A stretch of DNA of 64,000 nucleotides from Diplonema papillatum (Eukaryota; Euglenozoa; Diplonemea; Diplonemida; Diplonemidae), in NCBI GenBank assembly GCA_030068145.1, contig JAPJBO010000032.1, positions 496,001-560,000 of the forward strand, written 5' to 3'. The translations under genes were made by a program, and so were the position numbers. The notes beneath the pieces are model-generated. The model had not been told where the DNA came from and made no database searches. It worked only from the letters and a program-made list of their open reading frames with translations. Below are positions 33,560 to 42,706 of this stretch, one piece after another. Each line of letters begins with the position of its first letter. The stretch's first letter is position 1.

Positions 33560-34690
33560 CTTTCGGGTGACGTTTGTGCTCCTCGGCTTTGTTCCCGCCG
33601 CTTTCGCTGTCCTTGTTGCTGTTCCTGCTGCTCCTGCTGCTGCCCCTGTGTGGTTGTTCTTTGCCGGTGCGGGGAGCTGGGCCGGCTTCTGGGGGGGTTG
33701 TTTGTGAGGCTTTCTTGCCTCGAACTTTTTTAGCCGCCTGGCGGCTTGCTCTTCTGCAGTCCGGAATTTCTTTTTGGATCTGCAGGTTTTCTTTCTTTTC
33801 TTCTTTTCTTTCTTGTTTGTTGTGGGCCTTCTTCGTTTCTTTCTGCTTAGTCGGCAAATGGCTGACTACTTCTTTCTGCTTAGTCGGCAAATGGCTGACT
33901 AATCTCTGCCCCCCAACTGGATTCGGGATCCGGGGGTCGCGGTTGCGGACAACACACGGTTCGCATCCCGGGGGCGGGAGGAAGTACACTTTCCGTTCGG
34001 GGAGAACGGGGTCGGTCGCCACGAGGAAGGGTCCGTTTACCCTCTTGACCTCTTCCCGCGGCACCCACTCCCCATGCTCCCAAACATGGGTGTACCCCTT
34101 CGGTTTTTTGGGGGTTGCAAGGGGGGGGGGAGTTTCAGAACCCGTTGACCTGGCTGGTTGGCAGACGGGGGGGGGCCGAACAGAGGATTCCACCCTACGA
34201 AACGTTAGGGAAATCCTGTTCTCTGGTACGTCGCGGCTGTCAATGCCGTGCGTCCAGTCGTGCCGGGCTTCCCCTTCGAAGTGGCACAAGGCCCCCCTTG
34301 CCAGGTCAACTTTCTTGCTGGCCCTTCCGTTTCTGAACGATATCTTGCTTGCGGAAAGCAGGGATATCGTTGCTACGGTGGCCCCGAGGTCGCGGTGGTC
34401 TTTGTGGGGCGCGATTCCAACATGTTTCTCGTACTTGTTAACGAGAAGCTGGTTGGGTCGCCACCCGAACACCTCTTGCACCAAGTCGGCAGCTTGTTGC
34501 AGAGGGCCACTCGGGATCCCATCTTCCAGCTGTACAACTTTCGCTGGGATGGTTCCGTGATGGCTTCTGACCTCGGGGACGAACTGCCATCCGAACTGCA
34601 AGGTGAGGCGCTGGCCAATGTTTTCCAGCCGCTCCCAACTTTCAGCTCCGGGCAGTCCTCCAGCTTTTTCACCAGCTCTTCGGAGACAAG
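33560..34690 (-). CDS. AlkB-like 2OG-Fe(II) dioxygenase ORF
   Basis: The minus-strand ORF (frame 33414-34601; residues counted from 34601) carries the AlkB core: VNKYEKH then APHKDHRD with the iron ligands His66 and Asp68, GALCHFEGEARHDWTHGI with His118, and the 2-oxoglutarate-binding ENRISLTFRR with the Arg pair near 132. Family members oxidatively demethylate nucleic acids. The translation extends upstream in frame through LENIGQRLTLQFGWQF; a further N-terminal piece (LVSEELVKKLEDCPEL) is in another frame, so there is a frameshift or intron near 34645. Downstream is a Lys/Glu-rich tail with a 30-bp direct duplication (33847-33903). It lies just upstream, on the same strand, of the Helitron OTU half, suggesting it belongs to the element. 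The last about 55 residues look non-coding. Confidence 0.75.
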
Positions 34691-34739
34691 GCCGGTTTTT
34701 AACCCGGGGACACCTTGCACCGGCTGGATGTTTTTAAAA

Positions 34740-35150
34740 AAAAAAAGCCCCACAGAAGAGAAGAGAGGGCCTGCGGGCAGGCGACTTCGCGGGGCTTCGA
34801 GGCACGCCTGCGCTCTCCACACGTTTATTCAATGCATCTCAACATCATCCGTTGATTGATGCCTAACTGTGCCGCCGGGGAACCGGCCCACAGAAGCGCA
34901 TTTAATTCAAATTTTAATCTTTTTGTTTATGCCCTGCTCATTGGTGTTTTGCACTTTGCCCGCATATCATAAACAACCAACCCCTACCAGGTTCATTCTC
35001 AACCTTAAAAAAAAAACCCCCACCCCCCACAAAAACCCGCCCTCCCCCAGCATGCACAGAACCGGCAGTTCTGTGGAGGCGTGGTTGGCCGCCGTCGTGG
35101 CCATCACGTTGGCCGCGACGGTCAGCGTCGATGAAGGCATCGACGAGTAT
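34740..35150. other. Low-complexity stretch without gene
   Basis: Contains an A-run at 34736-34746, another at 35007-35017 followed by C-rich sequence, and a short non-repetitive segment. No coding content could be supported. Confidence 0.45.
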
Positions 35151-35837
35151 CCCGGAACCCGCAAACCCGCACTCGGTGGCCCTGCGGGCCCCCTCGTGCA
35201 TTTGATGGATTCTCAGCGCTTTGATGTGGGCCTTCTTGTCCAGGTTCGGCCTCTTGTGTGAAGAGGCCGACTCGAAAGAAAACAGGATTCAGCACACACA
35301 ACGCAAACAGGAACTAGAAGAAGAAAAGAAATTCACAAGATGGTTCGGGTCAGAGTTGTGCTTGAAAAATCTGGTGTTCGAGAGTTCGTGTGCAAGCAGT
35401 CAAGGTATGTGAAGTTCCGAGTTCTGTCAGAGCTATGGGTGCATATTTTGTTGATATTTTGACCGATGCATCGAACGAAACCGTCACAGGAATTCGAAGC
35501 TCCTACGAACGACGTTCTTTCGGTCGCAACTTCGGGAGAACGTGCCCTCCCCATTTCGACATGCAACAGTTGCCTATCACGTTTTCGGTGTTCCTTCAGC
35601 AAAGTGGTCCTGAGAGGTCGTGAAGTCCAAGAAGCTGGCCATCAAAGGCCCCTGGGTGGTCTTGGGGTTGGGGGACAAAATCTGACTTGCCACCTCCTCG
35701 CGGTGTCCCCTGGAAACGTGTTTTTCGAAACGCGGCCAAGGCAAGCAGTTCCTTTGCTGTGGGTGAAAGCCCCTAACTTCGTATCTGGCCTCCGAGCTGC
35801 GCAGCTACCCTTCCCAGGCGTAAAAAAGGTCGGCAAG

Positions 35838-37413
35838 AAAGCAGCAGCAGCAGCAAGGCTGCCCGGCAAGGCAGCAGCAGCAGAAGCAAGACAGCTGCGG
35901 GAAGACACGAGCAGCAAGGCAGCAGCAGCAAGGCAAGAGCAGCAAGGCAGCAGCAGCACGACAGCAGCCGCAGCAAGGCAGCCACAGCAAGGCAGCCGCA
36001 GTAAGGCAGCCGCAGCAAGGCAGCAGCAACAAGGCAGCAGCAAGGCAGCAGCAGCAAGGCAGCAGCGGCACAGCGGCAAGGCGGCAGCATCGCGATGGCA
36101 GCGGCAAGGCGGCATCAGCAAGGCAGCAGCAGCAGCAAGGCAGCAGCAGCAGCAAGGCAGCCGCGGCAAGGCAGCACCAGCAAGGCAGCAGCAGAAGCAA
36201 GCCACCAGCAACAAGGCAGCAGCGGCAAGGCAGCAGCAGCACGATAGCAGCGGCACAGCGGCAAGGCGGCAGCATCGCGATGGCAGCGGCAAGGCGGCAT
36301 CAGCAAGGCAGCAGCAGCAAGGTAGCAGCAGCAGCAAGGCAGCCGCGGCAAGGCAGCACCAGCAAGGCAGCAGCAGAAGCAAGCCACCAGCAACAAGGCA
36401 GCAGCGGCAAGGCAGCAGCAGCACGATAGCAGCGGCAAGGCGGCATCCGCAAGGCAGCAACAAGGCAGCCGCGGTAAGGCATCAGCAGCAAGGCAGCAGG
36501 AGCAGCAAGGCAGCAACGGCAAGGCAGCAGTAGCAGCAAGGCAGCCGCGGCAAGGCAGCACCAGCAAGGCAGGAGCAGAAGCAAGACAGCAGCAACAAGG
36601 CAGCGGCGGCAAGGCAGCAGCAGAAGCAAGACAGCAGCGGCAAGACACCGGCAGCAAGACAGCATCGGCAAGGCGGCAGCAGTTCGATAGCAGCGGCAAG
36701 GCGGCATCAGCAAGGCAGCCGCGGTAAGGCAGCAGCAGCAAGGCAGCAGCAGCAGCAAGGCAGCGGCGGCAAGGCAGCAGCAGCAAGGCAGCAGGAGCAG
36801 CAAGGCAGCAGCAGAAGCAAGACTGCAGCGGCAAGGCAGCAGCAGCAGCAGGACAGCAGCAGCAAGGCAGCATCAGCAAGGCAGCAGCGGCAAGGCAGCA
36901 GTAGCAGCAAGGCAGCCGCGGCAAGGCAGCAGCAGAAGCAAGACAGCAGCGGCAAGACACCAGCAGCAAGGTATCAGCAAGGCAGCCGCCGTAAGGCAGC
37001 AGCAGCAAGGCAGCAGCAGCAGCAGCAAGGCCGCTGCGGCAATGCAGCAACAGCAATGCAGCAGCAGCAAGACAGCAGCAGCAGCGGCAGGGAAGCAGGA
37101 GCAGCAACACAGCAGCGGCAAGGCAGCAGCAACAAGGCAGCAGCAGCAGCAGCAGCAGCAACAAGGCAGCAGCAGCAGCAAGGCAGCAGCGGCAGGGAAG
37201 CAGGAGCAGCAACACAGCAGCGCCAAGGCAGCAGCAACAAGGCAGCAGCAGCAGCAGCTGCAGCTAGGCAGGGGCAGCAACAAGGCAGCAGCAGCAGCAA
37301 CAGGCAGCAGCAGCAGCAAGGCAGCAGCAGCAGCAAGGCAGCAGCAGCAGCAAGGCAGCAGCGGCAGGGAAGCAGCAGCAGCAACATAGCAGCGGAAAGG
37401 CAGCAACAAGGCT

Positions 37414-37461
<48 letters not shown>

Positions 37462-37572
37462 CAGCAGCAACAAGGCAGCAAGGCAGTAGCAGCAAGGCAG
37501 CAGCGGCAAGGCAGCGGCAGCGGCAGCAGCAGCAGCATCATAGCAGCGGCAAGGCAGCAGCAGCAACAACAG
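35838..37572 (+). repeat. CAG/CAAGG array I in A1
   Basis: About 1.7 kb of CAGCAGCAAGG-type units with variants CAGCGGCAAGG and GCCGCGGCAAGG, containing internal higher-order duplications (for example 36060-36260 related to 36180-36450). All six frames stay open for long distances because stops are rare in such DNA. Confidence 0.95.
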
Positions 37573-37709
37573 ACGAAGTTTGTTTGAAGCGCTTAAGTTG
37601 GAAAACGAAGCTTGCGATGAACATCAGTCTTTGCAAGCCTTTCCATTTCGAAGTGGGGAAGGTCGTTGACCACAGTGTTTGGTTTTGCGAGAATTCCACA
37701 GCTTTGGAG

Positions 37710-38075
37710 AAAGGCAGCAGAGCAGCAGGAGCAGCAACAGCAAGAGTAGCAGCAGCAAGACAGCAGCGGCAAGGAAGCAGCAGCTAGGAAGCAGCAGCAA
37801 GACAGCAGCGGCAAGGCAACAGCGGCAAGGCAGCGGCAGAAGCAAGACAGCAGCAAAGCAAAGCAGCAGTAGCAAGGCAGCATCAGCAAGGCAGCAGCAG
37901 CAAGAAGACAGGAGCGGCAAGGCAACAGCGGCAAGGCAGCAGCAGCAAGGCAGCAGGGGCAAGCAAGGCAGCAGCAGCAAGGCAGCAGCGGCAAGGCAGC
38001 AGCGGCAAGGCAGCAGCAGCAAGGGAGCAGCGGTAAGGCAGCAGCAGGAAGAGCACCAACAGAAGGCAGCAGACA
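37710..38075 (+). repeat. CAG/CAAGG array II in A1
   Basis: Second array of the same unit type, very similar to 56835-57080 in A3, including the AGAAGACAGGAGCGGCAAGG segment. Confidence 0.92.
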
Positions 38076-39529
38076 GAATAGGAGCTTTCAATTTAAAGAA
38101 ACATAAACAGAAAATCAAAACACAGACGAAGTTTGTTTGAAGCGCTTAAGGTGGAAATCGAAGCTTGCAATGAACATCAGTCTTTGCAAGCCTTTCCATT
38201 TCGAAGTGGGGAAGGTCGTTGACTGCAGTGTTTGGTTTTCCGAGAATTCCACAGCTTCGGAGAAAGGCAGCAGGAGCAGCAGGAGCAAGAGTAGCAGCAA
38301 GAACAGCAGCAAGAGCAGGAGCAAGGCAGCAGCAGGCAGACAGCAACTTTCAGTTCAAAGAAACCTAAACAGGTAATCAAAACACAGACGAAGTTTGCGA
38401 ATCTGGGCTTCGATGAAAAATGCAAGCCTTTCCATTTCGAAGGGGGGGAAGGTCGTTTACTGCAGTGTTTGGTTTTGAGAGAGTTTCACAGCTTCGATGA
38501 AAGGCAACAAGAGAAGCAGGAGCAAGAGCAGCACCAGCACAAACAGCAGTGAGCAGCAAATCAGCAGGAAGTAAACAGTTACTGTGTTGTTGGCTTCAGG
38601 GAAATCAGCAACAGCAGCAGGAGCAAGAGTGGCAAGGCAGCAAAACCAAACACAGGAACAAGAGGAGCAGCAAGAGGATCAGCAGCAAGGCAGCAAAAAC
38701 CCCATCGAAGTCAAGAGAAGGTTGCTTTAAGCCTTTTGTCCACACTTTTCTTCTTATTGTAAAGAAATAAAAAGATGTCCCAGTTCTGGCATGGCAGGCC
38801 CCTTTTGGCCCAAAAACAGGTAGCCACCGTTGTCAGCACATGGGATTTTCACTCATTCACCTTTTTTGCAGCAGCAGCAACATCAGCAAGACTGAAGCAC
38901 CAGCAGGGAGCAGGAGCAGAAGCAGCAGAAGCAGCAGAAGCAGCAGCAGCAGCAGCAGCAGAAGTAGCAGCGGAAGCAGCACAGCTTTAGCAGACGTAAC
39001 AATCACAGCATCAGCAGAACCAAACCAGGAACCCAAAACCTTGGGAGGAAGGATGGGAGGGGAAAATGGCTATTGGTTGTCTCTTGTGTGCGTGCTTTGT
39101 CCTATCTTTGAAGGGTTGAAAGGAAGCTGCACTTTGCAACGCGGGAGTACCTGTCGAGCCAGTCAGCAAGATCAACCCGTGTCACTATGCCAGCATTTTG
39201 GATCAGATGCGAGCCCCTCCATAGGCTTTGTTGAGCGTCCTTGACGTTCATGCTTTGAGCAACTCCTGCAGGCAGTTCCTCGCAACTGGCCGAAAAAACT
39301 TTGTCTCACGACATTGTATGTGGCTAACCGCAGTGGAAACGAAACAGGAGGAAGCAAACCTTTCGAGGTCTGCGTGTTCGTAGTTCTGATGATCCCTAAT
39401 CGGTGGAAGTTTTGGGCAGATTAGAGACAGACAAAGCACACGCATAGCAACAATCTTTGGCACGGGGACTTTGATACTTGGGTATATTTTTCGAATTTTC
39501 AAGTTGGAAAAAAATATTATGAGCACCAG

Positions 39530-39775
39530 GCAGCACCAGTAGGCAGCACCAGCGGGAGGCACACACCAGCCAGCACCAGCAGCAGGCAGCACCAACGGCA
39601 GGCAGCACCAACGGCAGGCAGCACACGCAGGCAGCACCAGCAGGAAGCACATAGCAGGCAGCGCAGTACCAGGCCAGCACCCAGCAAGTCAGCACCAGGA
39701 AGTCAGCACCAGGAAGTCAGCACCAGCAAGTCAGCACCAGCAAGTCAGCAGCCAGCAAGCCAGCCAACAAAAAGC
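39530..39775 (+). repeat. GTCAGCACCAGCAA array in A1
   Basis: Starts with GGCAGCACCA units and becomes regular GTCAGCACCAGCAA (14 bp). Equivalent arrays are at 51955-52265 and 58545-58735. Confidence 0.9.
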
Positions 39776-39924
39776 CTTGAGTGAGAGACAAGCCCCTAGA
39801 CACACAGGACTCCCACCACTCATCCTTTTGCTTCCCATTCTGCGCGTTCTTTGGGGTCCTGTGTTGCCAAGCCTGATTGCAAGAGATAGAGGGGGCACAC
39901 CTCCAGCAAACCCGGGCAAACCTG

Positions 39925-40190
39925 ACCTGTGGAATTGGATGCTGCCAAAAAATGGCTGGTTTGCGGGTCTGGTTCATAGGAAAACCAATAGAAACTGGAT
40001 TCTGAATTTTGAGTTTTTCAGAATTTTTTTTTGACAAAGGTGAAATTTTTGCTTGGAATTTTTCATTGACGGACAAGCCACATAATTATATAGTAACCTG
40101 ACCTGTGGAATTGGATGCTGCCAAAAAATGGCTGGTTTGCGGGTCTGGTTCATAGGAAAACCAATAGAAACTGGATTCTGAATTTTGAGT
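39925..40190 (+). repeat. Satellite units after A1
   Basis: One full and one partial copy of the roughly 195-bp satellite described at 52437-54791; the second is cut at TTTTGAGTTGAGG, where another family A block resumes. Confidence 0.92.
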
Positions 40191-40885
40191 TGAGGGGGAC
40201 AAAATCTGACTTGCCACCTCCTCGCGGTGTCCCCTGGAAACGTGTTTTTCGAAACGCGGCCAAGGCAAGCAGTACCTTTGCTGTGGGTGAAAGCCCCTTA
40301 CTTCGTATCTGGCGTCCGAGCTGCGCACCTACCCTTCCCGGGCGTAAAAGATCCTGCCCCAAGCTGCCCAGCAGGAACGGGGGGGGCGGTGCAAAGAGGC
40401 ACCTTCCAGGTGAGCCTTGCCAAGTTTGACTCCCTTGTGGCCCTCTCATCGTGAAGGCGGGGTAAAATCGGGATGGTTACCAATGTGCCCCCGGTTTTTT
40501 GAATTAGTTGGCCCCAGTCTGAGTGACAGGTGGCGGCTTGTGGCTGAGCCGCGGCCTTTCCAGGCCCTTAGCCGACTCTCCTTTCGTTTTTCTGAGTCCC
40601 CAGTGCCGTGGGGCAGGCGCCGGTTGCAGTGTGCAACTGGTGCGGGTTCAAACCGCGCCTGTCTGTGTTCGTGGGGAAGGCTGTCTGTGCGGTTGGCTGT
40701 GACAAGTCCACTCCTGCATTTCACAAAATTTGCAGCAGGAGGGACTGAGTCACACCAATCGAAAAGACACCGGAGAATACCCGAGTGTCGGCCCACAAAC
40801 GAAGTATTTGAACTTCCCCTTTTGGAACTTGCTTGTCTTGCCCATTTTTCCCAGTTTGCCTCGAAGGCCCCCGTACGATTCTTCC
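40191..40885 (+). repeat. Interspersed repeat with tRNA-like B box, copy 1
   Basis: Starts with the family A GGGACAAAATCTGAC block and continues to ACGATTCTTCC at 40885, where LINE-1a begins. It contains a B-box-like GGGTTCAAACC (about 40648) inside near-perfect inverted repeats (GGCAGGCGC and GCGCCTGTC). A second copy at 55265-56070 ends in a 10-nt poly(A), which suggests a retroposed, possibly SINE-like family. Confidence 0.6.
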
Positions 40886-40996
40886 CCCACACGCACGAAA
40901 ACAAAAAAGAACATACACGCACACCACCCGCACTCACCCACACCTGAACCGCACCCACGCACACACGCCCCCCGTACACAACGCGCGAGGGAGGGG

Positions 40997-42706
40997 ATGT
41001 CGGACGGAGCAGGAGCGCCGCAGCAGGCGAGGGGTGCCGGGCCCCCATCGTACGCGGCAGCCTTGGCGACGGGCATCGGGGCGAAGGGCTCGAGGGGAGC
41101 CGGAGGCGGACAGCCCGCCGACGTGAAGGGCGCGAAGGGCCGTAGCGAAAGGCGGCAAGGCTCCCCCAGCGGAGGCGCAGGCAGGCGGCGGGGGCCCCTT
41201 CGCGCCTCCTTGCTGGGAGTTCGCGAAGACCGGCGAGTGCCGGTTTGGGGAGCGGTGCCGGTTCCGGCACGCTCGCAACGACGCGGCGGCCCCAGCTTGC
41301 TGGGACTTTGCGACGCGCGGCTGCAGCCGCGAGATGTGTCGGTTCCGGCACGTCGCCCCGTGCAGCATCGAAGGCTGCCGGGACGGGAGCTGCGCGCTTG
41401 CGCACCCGCCGCGGGAGCAGCGGCAGAAGGGCGCGCCTTCCCAGCCGCTTGGGAACGCAGTCGGAGGCAAGGGAAGTGGTATGGCCGCTTCCGTTTTTTT
41501 TTTCGGGGAGGGGCAACACGCAGGGACCCCAATCGTGAGGTCGGGGCGGGTGCAAAGGAAGGGGGGGCTTCACCCGGCATTCCCGTTTGCCGGGGAGGCG
41601 CAGGCCCTTGCGATGGAGGTCCTGCTCGGGGAGGAGGGGACAGCGAGAAGCGTGGTCCGCCACGCGTTTTTGCAGGAGCTGTGGGCGATGTGGACGGCCT
41701 GCGACGAGCAGCTTCCCCTCCCCCCAACGGAGCAGGGCGTGGCGGACTTCCGGGTCTGCCCCACCTGTGGAGAGGTGGTCCAGTCGCAGGGAGCGTTGGA
41801 GCGGCACGCGCGGGACCACAAGGCGGCGTGGCGGGCGCAGCAGGTGTCGGGAGCACGCAGGGCGGCCACCCACCTGTACAACCTGTACAAAAAAGGGTTG
41901 CAGGAGGAGTACGACGCGGGGTACGGCGCCGTGTGGGCCGAGTGGGAGGCGAGCGTGGAGATCGTCGAGGTGACGGACTCGGACGAGGGGTCGGAGATGG
42001 AGAGCGTCCCGTCCCCCGCGGGTCCGGCGGAGCAGGAGGGGGAGCAGGCAGCGGAAATCAACCCACAGGAAAAACCAAGAAACCCACAGGACGCACCGCG
42101 GAGCGCGACGGCAGAAGGAGCCCAGGGGGCGGACACTCAACCGGTGCCGCCCCCGAAGGGAGAGCAGGTGGTCGAGGGCGGGCCCCGGGCGGAAGAGGAG
42201 GGAAGCCCCGAGCCTGCGCCGGACCAAGGAGGGCCGGTCCAGGGCGAGGACACGGGCGAGACGGCGAAGCGGAGGCGCACTCGCGTCCCGATGGACGAGG
42301 ACGCGGCGCCCCAGGCAGACGGTCCCGGAGCCCGCCCCGACAGCACACAACCGGGGGCAGGGGTGGGGACGACCTGACGGTGGACGGGTGCGTAGAAGCA
42401 AACCCGGGCCCCGCAGCGGATCCGCCCCCCCCCCAGGAACAGCCACCACAACAACAACAGCAGGAACCTCCACCACAACCACAGACAGGCGAGCAGGCGA
42501 TCCGTGCCCTTCACTCGGACATGGTCGCCAGACAGCAGGCAGCCCGGGGGGCGCCAGACGGCTGCTGCAGGATGGGGGTTCAGGCGAAGTCGGGGCGGCA
42601 CAAGGCCGACTGTCTGTACCAACCCGCCAACCTGGCAGCGCTGGCGGAGGGGAGGGTGCCACCGACCAGGTGGTACACTCACCTGGGGTCCGACCCCCCC
42701 CTGTTG
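40997..42706 (+). CDS. LINE-1a N-terminal part: CCCH fingers, C2H2 finger, 2A-like
   Basis: The start ATG 40997 opens MSDGAG...PSYAAALAT. The coding signal then moves to another frame near 41130-41160, where three CCCH fingers appear: CWEFAKTGECRFGERCRFRH, CWDFATRGCSREMCRFRH and CSIEGCRDGSCALAH (41211-41420). A C2H2 finger CPTCGEVV...HARDH follows (41758-41815), the usual N-terminal DNA-binding module of R2-type elements. That frame ends in TGA at 42375, while the next frame carries GRGGDDLTVDGCVEANPGP, a 2A-like ribosome-skipping motif (NPGP at 42401-42412), and continues to 42706. The two frame changes are +1 and -1 and may be old indels or sequence errors in G/C runs; the related ORF at 59263 has no such breaks. 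Confidence 0.8.

Larger units (their letters stand above)
35155..39924 (+). repeat. Family A composite repeat, copy A1 (longest)
   Basis: Order of parts: head (CCCGCACTCGGTGGCCCTGC, about 35164), one copy of the 0.3 kb unit (about 35410-35650), a block from GGGACAAAATCTGAC to GGCGTAAAA (35677-35824), long CAG/CAAGG arrays, repeated blocks starting ACGAAGTTTG (37574, 38123, 38388), the TTGCTTTAAGCC block (38720), a long conserved block (39000-39530), a 14-bp array, and a tail running into satellite. Copies A2 (50209-52436) and A3 (54794-58892) have the same order but shorter arrays. ORFs within are by-products of triplet repeats. Confidence 0.9.

Noticed and set aside
35642-38140. Long ORFs in all frames of the CAG/CAAGG arrays (up to 366 codons, poly-Gln/Ser/Ala or Leu/Cys-rich)
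   Set aside because: Triplet-type repeats lack stops in every frame; no unique flanking coding sequence or motif; copies differ freely in length.
40446-42662. 738-codon minus-strand ORF opposite the LINE-1a N-terminal part
   Set aside because: Shadow of GC-rich coding DNA; the plus strand carries coherent CCCH and C2H2 fingers and the 2A-like motif.
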